Source: Cryobacterium sp. SO2 (GTDB lineage: Bacteria; Actinomycetota; Actinomycetes; Actinomycetales; Microbacteriaceae). From it: a DNA stretch of 64,000 nt. The stretch lies in assembly GCF_026151165.2 (NCBI RefSeq), contig NZ_CP117849.1, positions 2,852,001 to 2,916,000 on the forward strand, written 5' to 3'. A program made the position numbers and the translations under genes. Of this stretch, positions 15,971-24,059 are shown one piece after another (position 1 is the stretch's first letter; each line of letters starts with the position of its first letter). The notes below the pieces were generated by a model that saw nothing but the letters and a program-made list of their open reading frames with translations, did no database searches and was not told the DNA's origin.

Positions 15971-17948
15971 GGATCGATCCGGTCGTCGGGGCGGCACCGG
16001 CCGTCGCGGCGGCACCGGTCGTCGGGGCGGCACCGGCCGTCGCGGCGGCCCCCGACACGTGGGCGCGCCAGTCGCCGTCAGCGACGACGGTCTTGCCGGT
16101 GGCTGCGGTGGCCTCGCAGAGGTAACCGATCACCTCGCGGCCATCGAAGAGCGTGACCCGGCCGAGGCCGAGCGGCGGGGCGACCTCGAGCAGCAGGGCC
16201 GACAGCGCGGTCTCCGGCACCCGCCACAGTTCCCCCAGCACGCTGGTGTCGGTGCCGGGGGTGCGCACCATGCCGGGCCGGTTCAGCGCGTCGCCGAGCG
16301 CCACGAGGGTGTAGCCGGTCGCGGTGCGCACGTCGCCGGCGAACAGGGCGCCGTGGCGGCGCATCCGGTCGTGCAGGGGCAGCCCGGAGAGGTGCGCGCC
16401 CACCACGAGCAGGTGCACGCCCCGGTCGTGGTCCGTTGAAACCCGGTGCCCGGGCACGCTCTGCTCGCCAACGTGCTCGCGGGTCACCCTGTCCCGCGAA
16501 AGCACATCTCGCGAAAGCGGCGTAATGGCTGCTTCGGATGCGCTGAGGTGACCGTTCGACCGCTCTCGCGACAGCTCCCCCCGCGAGATCGGCGAAAGTT
16601 CCCCATCAACAGCGTTCAAGGGGACATTTGCCCGCTCTCGGGAGAGCAGGTCCACGCGCAGCAGCAGCGCGGCGACGTCGCGGGCCACCGCGTCGGCGAA
16701 TGGGCGGGCGAGCACCTGCACGCCCACGTTCTCACCGGGCACGCCGGCGTCGATCGGCACCGCGTAGGCGGGGTAGCCGAACAGGTTGGCGAAGTTGGTG
16801 AAGGTGCCCAGCCGCGAGTTCACGGTCACGGGCTCCGCGGCCACCTCGGCCAGGGTGGGGTGGTGCGTGGTGGTGGGCAGCAGCATGGCGTCGGCGCCGG
16901 CGAAGGCCAGCTCGCCGGCGAGCTTCAGCTCGGCCAGGCGCACCACATCCGCCGCGTACCGGTGGGCGGGCAGCTCCCCCGCGGCCGTGACGATGCCGGC
17001 CACCACGGGGTCGAGGCCCTCGGGGCCCGCGGCGATGATCTCGCCCACGGCTGCATATCGTTCGGCCACGAAGGCGCCGTTGTAGAGCAGTGCAGCGGCG
17101 GCCAGGAACGGGCTGATATCGATCTCTACCAGGGTCACGCCCGCGTCGCGGAGCCGGCCCAGGTGGGTGTCGAATGCGGCGCGCCAGAGCGGGGCGAGCG
17201 CCGCGAGGTCGGCCGGCCGCGGCACGGCCAGCACCGGCGAAGCGGGCGCGGCGAGCGGGGCGGATGCCGGCACTGCGACGGCGAGCGCGTCGCGTCCGTC
17301 CGGCCCGGCGATCACCCGCAGCACGGACTCGGCCAGATCGAGTCCGGCGGCGAAGACCGTGACGCAGTCGAGGGTGCGGCAGGCCGGCAGCACACCCGTG
17401 GTGGGCACCAGGCCCACGGTGCCCTTCACGCCGACGATGCCCTGCAGTGCGGCGGGCACCCGGCCGGAGCCGGCGGTGTCGGTGCCGAGCGCGAAGTCCA
17501 CCAGTCCAAGGGCCACGGCCACGGCCGACCCTGACGACGAGCCGCCGGAGATCCGGTCGGGGTGCTGGGCGCTCCGCACCGCGCCGTAGGGGCTGCGGGT
17601 GCCCACCAGGCCGGTGGCGAACTGGTCGAGGTTGGTCTTGCCGAGCACCACGGCGCCCACGGCGCGCAGTCGCGCCACGGCCGTGGCGTCGGTGTCGGCC
17701 GGATGCGCGAAGCCCGGGCAGGCCGCCGTGGTGGGCAGCCCGGCCACGTCGATGTTGTCCTTCACCGCGAACACCAGCCCCGCCAGGGGCAGCGGCTCCG
17801 ACGAGGTGGCGGCGCCGGCGAGTACCTCGGCCAGCTCCGCGGCGACGTCGGCCTCGGCGCGCAGCGTGATCCACACCTCGGGCCGGTCGGCGGCGGCGAT
17901 CGCCGCATAGACCTCGGCCACCCGCGCAGCGGCCCCTGCCACGGTCAT
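15963..17948 (-). CDS. atzF: Allophanate hydrolase
   Basis: A 661-residue cytosolic enzyme that splits allophanate into ammonia and CO2. Residues 1-450 are an amidase-signature domain: Lys63 in VFAVKDNID, GGSSSGS at 135-141, and the nucleophile Ser161 in GTDTAGSGRVPA. The last 150 residues (LLVVGAHLSGLPLHDRMRRH ... TDTSVLGELWRVPETALSALL) are the allophanate-specific C-terminal domain that handles the N-carboxyurea product. Between the domains lies an unusual linker of about 70 residues rich in Leu-Ser-Arg-Glu/Asp. ATG 17948 overlaps the upstream stop. There is no fused or adjacent urea carboxylase. Confidence 0.95.
   Translation of the reverse strand: MTVAGAAARVAEVYAAIAAADRPEVWITLRAEADVAAELAEVLAGAATSSEPLPLAGLVFAVKDNIDVAGLPTTAACPGFAHPADTDATAVARLRAVGAVVLGKTNLDQFATGLVGTRSPYGAVRSAQHPDRISGGSSSGSAVAVALGLVDFALGTDTAGSGRVPAALQGIVGVKGTVGLVPTTGVLPACRTLDCVTVFAAGLDLAESVLRVIAGPDGRDALAVAVPASAPLAAPASPVLAVPRPADLAALAPLWRAAFDTHLGRLRDAGVTLVEIDISPFLAAAALLYNGAFVAERYAAVGEIIAAGPEGLDPVVAGIVTAAGELPAHRYAADVVRLAELKLAGELAFAGADAMLLPTTTHHPTLAEVAAEPVTVNSRLGTFTNFANLFGYPAYAVPIDAGVPGENVGVQVLARPFADAVARDVAALLLRVDLLSRERANVPLNAVDGELSPISRGELSRERSNGHLSASEAAITPLSRDVLSRDRVTREHVGEQSVPGHRVSTDHDRGVHLLVVGAHLSGLPLHDRMRRHGALFAGDVRTATGYTLVALGDALNRPGMVRTPGTDTSVLGELWRVPETALSALLLEVAPPLGLGRVTLFDGREVIGYLCEATAATGKTVVADGDWRAHVSGAAATAGAAPTTGAAATAGAAPTTGSIRA
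15981..16052. repeat. Four 18-bp tandem repeats encoding the AtzF C-terminal tail
   Basis: Two units GGTCGTCGGGGCGGCACC alternate with two GGCCGTCGCGGCGGCACC-like units, giving a 36-bp period. In the AtzF frame this codes for a repeating Gly-Ala-Ala-Ala-Thr-Ala / Gly-Ala-Ala-Pro-Thr-Thr tail. Repeats of this kind vary in number between strains. Confidence 0.85.
16490..16650. repeat. Repeat-rich insertion in the atzF linker
   Basis: On the plus strand short motifs recur: TCCCGCGAAAGC and TCTCGCGAAAGC, then CGCTCTCGCGACAG, CCCGCGAGATC and GCTCTCGGGAGAGC. Inverted arms GCGAAAGTTCCCC (16592-16604) and GGGGACATTTGC (16620-16631) can fold. The whole segment stays in frame and yields the LSRER/LSRDR linker. 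It looks like a hairpin element that landed inside the gene. Confidence 0.6.
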
Positions 17949-18634
17949 CGCGCGGCCCGGGTCACGAGCATCCGCACCGGTGTGGGGTTGAACCCGTTGC
18001 AGGGGTTGTTGATCTGCGGGCAGTTCGACACCAGCACGAGCACGTCGCGCTCGGCGCGCAGGCTGAGCGAGAGCCCGGGCGCCGAGAGGCCGTCGACGAT
18101 GCCGAGCGCGCCATCCGCTTCGACCGGCACGTTCATGTAGAAGTTGATGTTGCTGACCAGGTCGCGTTTGCCCAGGCCCCACAGGGCGCCCTCGGCGAGG
18201 AAGTTCTCGACGCAGGCATGCTGGTGCACGGTGTGGTGGCCGTAGCGCAGGGAGTTGGACTCCTTGCTGCAGGCGCCGCCGATGGTGTCGTGCCGGCCGA
18301 CCTCGTCGTGCACAAGGGTCATCAGGGCGTCGCCGGTGTTCGCGCGCAGTACCGAACCCTGGCTGAGGTATACGTTGCCCTGGGCGCTGATGGTGTCGGG
18401 CGCGCTGTAGCGCACGGCGGTGTCGGCGGCGTCGTAGAGCAGGAAGTCGACGGCCTGGTTGCCCTCAAGATCGACGATGGTGAGCTCGTCACCGGCGGCG
18501 ACAATCGCAGACCACGGGCCGCGGCGGGCCACGACCTCGTCGAGCACGATTACGCGACCGGCCAGGCGCGCGGGCAGGCTCGCGGCGCCGAGCGGTGGTA
18601 CTGGGGTCAGGTCGCTGCCGGCATCGATGCCCAT
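17945..18634 (-). CDS. DUF1989 protein, carboxyguanidine deiminase subunit (UAAP type)
   Basis: A 229-residue cytosolic protein of the urea-amidolyase-associated (UAAP/DUF1989) family. Signature text: VDLEGNQAVDFLLYDAADTA, DTIGGACSKESNSLRYG and VSNCPQINNPCNGFNPTPVR. UAAP1/UAAP2 pairs are known to form carboxyguanidine deiminase (CgdAB), which turns carboxyguanidine into allophanate and ammonia. His and Cys residues in HDTIGGAC and the NCPQ loop probably bind the catalytic metal. ATG 18634 overlaps the stop of the partner gene by one base (a GTG one codon earlier is possible), and the stop overlaps atzF, so expression is tightly coupled. Confidence 0.88.
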   Translation of the reverse strand: MGIDAGSDLTPVPPLGAASLPARLAGRVIVLDEVVARRGPWSAIVAAGDELTIVDLEGNQAVDFLLYDAADTAVRYSAPDTISAQGNVYLSQGSVLRANTGDALMTLVHDEVGRHDTIGGACSKESNSLRYGHHTVHQHACVENFLAEGALWGLGKRDLVSNINFYMNVPVEADGALGIVDGLSAPGLSLSLRAERDVLVLVSNCPQINNPCNGFNPTPVRMLVTRAAR

Positions 18635-19482
18635 CACAGCCCTCTCATTCGCGCGTAGTCGATGGTGTTGCCGAAGGCGCGGGCGGCCTCCGGGGTGGCG
18701 GTGGCTTCGGGCGACTCGAGCGTGGCCGCGTCACCGCGCCAGGCCCGGATGCGCACCGGCGTGCTGGTGTACTCCGGCCGAGGGTCGACCGGGGAGGGCA
18801 CATTCGCCACGAGCAGCACGGCGGGCAGCTCGAACCGCAGTCGCACCACGGCGCCGGGTCCGGTGGAGCCGGTGAAGACCAGCGCGCCGTCGTCGGCCAC
18901 GCGCACGCCCTGGAACAGGGCGACGGTGGGCGGCAGGTCGCGCGGCGCCAGGCCGTGCTTGGCGGCGCCGAGGATCAACAGTTCGCGGCCGGCGGGGCTG
19001 GAGCCGTGGGCGGAGCCGTCACCGTAGCGGGCCTCGTTCACCGCCCGGGTGGAGGTGCCGGCGAAGGTGTCGTGCGCGCCGGAGTCGTCGGCGACGATGG
19101 TGGCGAGCACCCGGCCGCGATCGGAGAGCAGCATGGCGCCCTCGCCAAGGTACGCCTGCCACTGGATCTTGACGGTATCGGCCACGTTCAGGCGCTCGTC
19201 CAGCTGCGCCTGGTTGAAGATCGCCAGGTGCGCGCAGGCGTCGCCGTCGAGGTCGGTGAACTCCACGACGGTGCCGCGCTGCACGGCCAGGGTGGTGTAG
19301 TTGCCGCCCGCCACGGTCTCGGCGGCGAACCTGTCGGCCTCGGCGAGCCCGGCCGGCCAACCGTCTGCCGTTGCGGCCGGAACCGTGGGCATGGTCGTGA
19401 CCCGGGTGCCGCCCTGCGCGCGAGCGTGCGCCCGGGCGCCGGAAGGCGACGCGGTCGACCCGGCCAGGCTGGCCTCGCTCAC
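18634..19482 (-). CDS. DUF1989 protein, partner subunit of the carboxyguanidine deiminase pair
   Basis: A 282-residue protein paralogous to the next gene: GGNYTTLAVQRGTVVEFTDL, FNQAQLDERLNVADTVKIQW, SDRGRVLATIVADDSGAHDT and ELPAVLLVANVPSPVDPRPE align with the UAAP core. It has lost the Cys-containing NCPQ loop of its partner, as expected for an unequal heterodimer. The GTG start at 19482 overlaps the upstream stop (GTGA). The first 45 residues are low complexity, so a later ATG (MTTMP) is an alternative. Which subunit corresponds to CgdA and which to CgdB I cannot tell reliably. Confidence 0.85.
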   Translation of the reverse strand: MSEASLAGSTASPSGARAHARAQGGTRVTTMPTVPAATADGWPAGLAEADRFAAETVAGGNYTTLAVQRGTVVEFTDLDGDACAHLAIFNQAQLDERLNVADTVKIQWQAYLGEGAMLLSDRGRVLATIVADDSGAHDTFAGTSTRAVNEARYGDGSAHGSSPAGRELLILGAAKHGLAPRDLPPTVALFQGVRVADDGALVFTGSTGPGAVVRLRFELPAVLLVANVPSPVDPRPEYTSTPVRIRAWRGDAATLESPEATATPEAARAFGNTIDYARMRGL

Positions 19483-20135
19483 GCGTTCCGCACCAGTTCG
19501 TGCACCGGGTTCACGGGCTCGGGGGTGGGCAGGGTGTCCAGCCACTCGTTGGTCTGCGCGGCCGTCACGAGGGCGTCGCGCTGCAGGTAGTGCATGGCGT
19601 TCAGTGCGGCGGAGTGCGCCTCGAAGGTGGAGCCGCCGACGCAGTCGGTGAGCACCCGGAACCTGTAGTCGTGCTGGTGCGCATCCACTGCCGTGTAGTG
19701 CACGCAGACGTCGGTGAGGCCGCCGACGAGCAGCAGGGTCTCGGCCTTGTAGGCCTTGAGCACGATCTCCAGCTCGGTGCCGAAGAACGCGGAGTAGCGG
19801 CGCTTCTTGATCAGGAACTCGTCGGGGCGCGGGTCGATGCCGGGGGCCAGTTCGGTTTCTTCCCAGCCTTCGAGGCAGTGCGGGCCCTCTGCGCCGTCGA
19901 GTTCGCGGCCGATGTCCACCAGCGACGGCTTGTGCACCTCCTGGATGAACACCACCGGGATGCCCTTCTCGCGGCAGTGCCGGATCACCTCGCGCACCCG
20001 CGGAGCGCGCTCGGTGCGGCCGCCCATGTAGGGGATCTCGGTGCGGGAATCCTCGCGGGGAATCTCGCCGCCCTGGATGTCGACGACGATGAGCACGGTG
20101 TTTCCGACGATGTTGAGCGTCTCGGCGGCAGTCAT
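19479..20135 (-). CDS. Cysteine hydrolase, isochorismatase-like (biuret/guanylurea hydrolase type)
   Basis: A 218-residue cytosolic amidohydrolase with the triad Asp19 (VLIVVDIQGG), Lys111 (IKKRRYSAFFGT) and Cys144 (GGLTDVCVHYTAVDA). Isochorismatase-fold cysteine hydrolases include biuret hydrolase, which makes allophanate, and guanylurea hydrolase, which releases guanidine. The location directly before a DUF1989 pair and allophanate hydrolase strongly suggests an N-rich substrate of this sort rather than isochorismate. It starts ATG 20135 behind AAAGGAACC and is separated from the ABC permease by 138 bp containing a hairpin. A second, distant paralog lies at 32375. Confidence 0.9.
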   Translation of the reverse strand: MTAAETLNIVGNTVLIVVDIQGGEIPREDSRTEIPYMGGRTERAPRVREVIRHCREKGIPVVFIQEVHKPSLVDIGRELDGAEGPHCLEGWEETELAPGIDPRPDEFLIKKRRYSAFFGTELEIVLKAYKAETLLLVGGLTDVCVHYTAVDAHQHDYRFRVLTDCVGGSTFEAHSAALNAMHYLQRDALVTAAQTNEWLDTLPTPEPVNPVHELVRNA

Positions 20136-20234
20136 GGTGGTTCCTTTCGTGGTGGCGGGCGCGAGGGCCCGCCGGGGCAGTTCGTACAGGCCGCGGCAGC
20201 GCCGGGCGGGAGGTGAAGGTGTGAAAGCGGGTGA

Positions 20235-20270
20235 GCGGATGCGCCGCCGGCGGTGGCCGGCGGCATCCGC
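20235..20270 (-). promoter_or_regulatory. Intra-operon hairpin before the hydrolase genes
   Basis: Arms GCGGAT-GCGCCGCCGGC and GCCGGCGGC-ATCCGC with a GGTG loop form a very stable stem just after the permease stop. There is no T-run, so it is more likely an mRNA-processing or attenuation point that separates transporter from enzyme expression than a full terminator. Confidence 0.45.
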
Positions 20271-20273
20271 GGG

Positions 20274-21272
20274 TCAGGTGAGCGAGAGGCGCCGGTCGGC
20301 CACGACCTGCAGCACGTCGACGATGGTGTTCAGCAGCACGTAGGTGATGCCGAGCAGCAGGGCCACGCCGGCGATGCCGGGGAAGTCGCTGGCGTTGACC
20401 GACTTCTCCAGGTAGCTGCCCAGGCCCGGCCAGGCGGTGATCTTCTCGACCACGACGAGTCCGCCGAGCAGCAGCCCGGCCTGGATGCCGATCATGGAGA
20501 GGGTGGCGCCGAGCGAGTTGCGCAGGGCGTGCCGCACGAGCACGGCGGACTCCTTCATGCCGGCCGAGCGGGCGGTGCGGGCGTGGTCGGAGCCGAGGTT
20601 CACCCGGAGGCCATCGACGAGCACCCGGCCGATGGCCACGGCGGGGCTGATCGCGGCGCAGGCGGCGGGCAGCAGCAGGTGCCAGATGGCGTCACCGGCC
20701 ACATCCGCCCGGCCGGCGAGCAGCGCATCGAGCACCAGCAGCCCGGTGGGGCTCGACGACCCGGAGCTGAAGCTCGAGCGGCCGCCGGAGGGGATGAGGC
20801 CGAGCGAGCCGTAGAACACCAGCACCCCCACCATCGCGAGCAGGAAGGTGGGCGCGGCGGCGCCGGAGAGCAGCACGAACCGCACCACGGCGGCCCCCTT
20901 CCAGCGCACCACGGTGAGCATCGCGAAGAAGGCGCCGAGGATCAGGGCGAAGCCGAGGGTCCACAGGGCCAGCTCAAGGGTGGCCGGGAACGCGCTGGCC
21001 AGGCCGTCGGCGACGGGGGTGCGGGTGCGCAGCGAGTTCTGCAGGTCGCCGTGCAGCAGCCCGCCGAGGTAGTCGAAATACCGCACGATGGCGCTCTGGT
21101 CGAGGCCGAGCCGTTCGCGGGCGCTGTCGACCGCGGCGGCCGAGGCGTTGGCGCCCACGTAGGCCTTGGCCGGGTCCACGCCGCTGAGCTCCTGCAGGGT
21201 GAACAGGGCCACGGTGAGCGCGAGCAGCACGCCGGCCATGGCGAGGATGCGCTTGAGGATGAACATCAGCAT
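20274..21272 (-). CDS. ABC transporter permease, DppB/OppB type
   Basis: A 332-residue inner-membrane subunit with six hydrophobic helices and a long periplasmic-side loop after TM1 (DPAKAYVGANASAAAVDSAR), typical of DppB-like proteins. The EAA loop that docks on the ATPase is DHARTARSAGMKESAVLVRHALRNS. ATG 21272 follows the DppC-like stop by 52 bp. With the other subunits it should import a peptide-like or N-rich solute. Confidence 0.92.
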   Translation of the reverse strand: MLMFILKRILAMAGVLLALTVALFTLQELSGVDPAKAYVGANASAAAVDSARERLGLDQSAIVRYFDYLGGLLHGDLQNSLRTRTPVADGLASAFPATLELALWTLGFALILGAFFAMLTVVRWKGAAVVRFVLLSGAAAPTFLLAMVGVLVFYGSLGLIPSGGRSSFSSGSSSPTGLLVLDALLAGRADVAGDAIWHLLLPAACAAISPAVAIGRVLVDGLRVNLGSDHARTARSAGMKESAVLVRHALRNSLGATLSMIGIQAGLLLGGLVVVEKITAWPGLGSYLEKSVNASDFPGIAGVALLLGITYVLLNTIVDVLQVVADRRLSLT

Positions 21273-21324
21273 GTCGGCATCCGTTCTGAAGTGGGTGAGT
21301 GAGGTGTGGGGGCGGATGCGGCGC

Positions 21325-22203
21325 TCATCGGCGGGCCAGCAAGTCGCGGATGCCGTCGCCGGCCAGGTTGGCACACAAGGCCAGCAGCATCACGGCCAGG
21401 CCGGGCACCACGGGCACCCACCAGTACTGCAGCAGGTACTGCATGCCCTGCGCGGCCATGGCGCCGAGCTCCGGGGCCGGGGCCGGGGAGGACAGCCCGA
21501 TGAAGGACAGGCCCGACATAGCCACGACGAGGCCGCCCACGTCGAGGCTCGCGGCGATCACCACGGTGGAGGTGACGCCGGGCAGCAGGTGCCGGGTCAC
21601 CCGGCGGGTCCAACCCACCCCGGCCAGGGTGGCGGCCTCCAGGTGCGGCCGGGCCGCCCAGGAGCGCACCTCGCCGCGCACCAGCCGGGCGTACATCGGC
21701 CACCAGACCACGGCAACGCCGATCAGCGAGCTGGTGAAGCTGGCGCCGAGGGCGGCGGCCACGACCATGGCGATGAGGATGCCGGGCAGGGCGAGGAACA
21801 GGTCGGTGACCCGCATGAGCAGACCGTCGGCCCAGCCGCCGAGGGCTCCGGCGACGACGCCGACGAGGCCGCCGATGAGCACCCCGGAGGCGATGACGAT
21901 GGCCGCGGCGGTGATGCTGGCGCGCAGCCCGAAGAGCAGGCGGGAGAAGATGTCGTAGCCGAGGGCATCTGTGCCGAGCAGGAAGCCGGGGCTCAGCGGC
22001 GGCTGGAACGGGTCACCGGCGCGCAGGATCGGGCTGTACGGCGCGAGCACCGGAGCGAGCAGCGCCACGAGCACGAGCAGAACCAGGCCCCCGACGCCGA
22101 TCAGGTTGACGGCCGAGGAGCGGTGCCGCAGCGCGGTGACCCGCTGCCATTTGCGGGTGCCGCGGCCGAGCGGCGCGGTGGGGGTGGGGGCGAGAACGCT
22201 CAT
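21325..22203 (-). CDS. ABC transporter permease, DppC/OppC type
   Basis: A 292-residue permease. The N-terminal LLAPVLAPYSP and LLGTDALGYDIFSRLLFGLR are the hallmark DppC opening; ARPHLEAATLAGVGWTRRVTRHLLP is the EAA loop. Six membrane helices are visible. The ATG at 22203 overlaps the ATPase stop (ATGA). The order ATPase, DppC, DppB is inverted relative to the usual dppABCDF. Confidence 0.93.
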   Translation of the reverse strand: MSVLAPTPTAPLGRGTRKWQRVTALRHRSSAVNLIGVGGLVLLVLVALLAPVLAPYSPILRAGDPFQPPLSPGFLLGTDALGYDIFSRLLFGLRASITAAAIVIASGVLIGGLVGVVAGALGGWADGLLMRVTDLFLALPGILIAMVVAAALGASFTSSLIGVAVVWWPMYARLVRGEVRSWAARPHLEAATLAGVGWTRRVTRHLLPGVTSTVVIAASLDVGGLVVAMSGLSFIGLSSPAPAPELGAMAAQGMQYLLQYWWVPVVPGLAVMLLALCANLAGDGIRDLLARR

Positions 22204-23975
22204 GCGCGGGCCTCTCCGAGGTCGGTTCCGAGATCGAGGTCGAGATCGAGGTCGACGTCGAAGGTGTCGAGGTCGGCGGTGCGGATGCCGCCGGTGCGCG
22301 GCCGTTGCGGGGCGACCCGCAGGTGCTGGCCGGGAATCGCGGCCAGCAGTGACCGGGTGTACGGCTTGATCGGGTTGGCGCACACCTCGGCCGCGGCGCC
22401 GAGCTCCACGATCTCGCCGCGGTTCATCACGGCGATGCGGTCGGAGATGACGCGGGCGGCGGCGAGGTCGTGGGTGACGAAGAGCAGCGACATGTTCAGT
22501 TCCCGGCGGAGGCGCCCGAGCAGGTTGAGCACGGTGGCGGCCAGCGACACGTCGAGGGCGCTGGTGGGTTCGTCGCAGAGCAGCACGGCGGGCGGCACGA
22601 TCACGGCGCGGGCGATGGCCACGCGCTGGCGCTGGCCGCCGGAGAGGCTGTCGCCGCGCACCCTGGCCACCTCGGCGGGCAGGCCGACCCGCTCGAGGGC
22701 TTCCTCGATGCGGTCGCGCACCTGGCTGCGAGTGAGGCCCGGGGTGGTGGCGGTGAGGCGTTCGCGGAGCAGTTCGCCCACGCTCAGCCACGGCGTGAGG
22801 GAGGACCCGGCATCCTGGAACACCATCTGCGGGCGGGTCGTGCCGGCCACGGTGACGCTGCCGGAGCTGGGGGTGTCCAGGCCGGCGACCATGCGCAGCA
22901 GGGTGGACTTGCCGCAGCCGCTCTCCCCCACGAGAGCGACCGACTCGCCCTGGGCGATGGTGAGGCTGACACCCCGCACGGCGTCCAGGCGTCGGCGTTT
23001 CCAGGCCGGGCCGCTGGTGAAGCTGCGGCGCACATCCGTGATGGTCACGGCCGGGGCGCCGGGCACCACGGCGGGCCAGAGCGCGGGCAGGTGGTCGGCC
23101 GCGCCGGCACCGTGCGCGCTCACGATGGGCCGGTCGGTAGGGGTGTTCAGGTCGATCCGGGAGGCGAGCAGGCCCTGGGTGTAGGCGTGTTGCGGGGTGC
23201 CGAGCACGGTGCTTACCGAGCCGGTCTCCACGATCTCGCCCCGGTACATCACGGCGATGCGGTCGCTGATCTGGGCGGCCACGCCGAGGTCGTGGGTGAC
23301 GAAGATCACGCTGCAGCCGTGCTCGTCGCGGAGGGCCAGCAGCAGGTCGAGGATCTGCGCCTGCACGGTTACGTCGAGGGCGGTGGTGGGTTCGTCGGCG
23401 ATGATCAGCGAGGGGTTGCGGGCCAGGGCGAGGGCGATCATCACCCGCTGGCGCAGTCCTCCGCTGAGCTGGTGCGGGAACGCGCCGAGCCGGGTCTCGG
23501 GGTCGGGGATGCCGACGTCGGCGAGCAGGCTGAGCACGTGCGCTCTGTCACGGGCGACCTCGGCGAGCTGGTGGCCGATGGTCATGGTGGGGTCCAGCGA
23601 GGTCATCGGGTCTTGGAAGACGGCGCCGATGTGCTCCTTGCGCACAAGCCGGTCGGCTTCGGCGGTGGTGCCGACGATGTCGGTGCCCTGGATCTGGATC
23701 GAGCCGGTCACGGCGGGTTTGGCGTAGGGCGGCAGTAGTCCCATCATGCTCAGGCCGAGCACGCTCTTGCCCGAGCCGGATTCGCCGACCAGGCCGAGGA
23801 TCTCGCCGGGCATCACGTCGAAGCTCACGCCGCGCACGGCCTGAATGGCGGTGCCCTCGCGGTGCAGGGTGATGCGCAGGTCGCGAACACGGGCCACGGG
23901 GGCGGATGCGCCGGGCGCCGCGTCGGGGCCGGCGCCGGGCTGTGCGGGTGCGGGCTGTGCGGATGGGATGGTCAT
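22200..23975 (-). CDS. Fused double ATPase of the oligopeptide-type ABC transporter (DppD-DppF)
   Basis: A 591-residue cytosolic protein holding two complete nucleotide-binding domains. The first has Walker A GESGSGKS (about 64-71), signature LSGGLRQRV and Walker B IIADEP. The second has Walker A GESGCGKS near residue 350, signature LSGGQRQRV and LLCDEP. Peptide transporters normally have two separate ATPases; fused versions occur in actinobacteria. A repeated Asp-Leu/Asp-Val tail at the C-terminus (TADLDTFDVDLDLDLDLG) is coded by short CTCGAT-type repeats. ATG 23975 follows GAGGCGAGC. Confidence 0.94.
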   Translation of the reverse strand: MTIPSAQPAPAQPGAGPDAAPGASAPVARVRDLRITLHREGTAIQAVRGVSFDVMPGEILGLVGESGSGKSVLGLSMMGLLPPYAKPAVTGSIQIQGTDIVGTTAEADRLVRKEHIGAVFQDPMTSLDPTMTIGHQLAEVARDRAHVLSLLADVGIPDPETRLGAFPHQLSGGLRQRVMIALALARNPSLIIADEPTTALDVTVQAQILDLLLALRDEHGCSVIFVTHDLGVAAQISDRIAVMYRGEIVETGSVSTVLGTPQHAYTQGLLASRIDLNTPTDRPIVSAHGAGAADHLPALWPAVVPGAPAVTITDVRRSFTSGPAWKRRRLDAVRGVSLTIAQGESVALVGESGCGKSTLLRMVAGLDTPSSGSVTVAGTTRPQMVFQDAGSSLTPWLSVGELLRERLTATTPGLTRSQVRDRIEEALERVGLPAEVARVRGDSLSGGQRQRVAIARAVIVPPAVLLCDEPTSALDVSLAATVLNLLGRLRRELNMSLLFVTHDLAAARVISDRIAVMNRGEIVELGAAAEVCANPIKPYTRSLLAAIPGQHLRVAPQRPRTGGIRTADLDTFDVDLDLDLDLGTDLGEARA

Positions 23976-24059
23976 GCTCGCCTCTGGAAGATTCGGGTGG
24001 GAGAGGAGGTGGCCGGCGGGGCGCTGGTGCGCACCCGCCGGCCGGGTCGTGCTGTCCGA

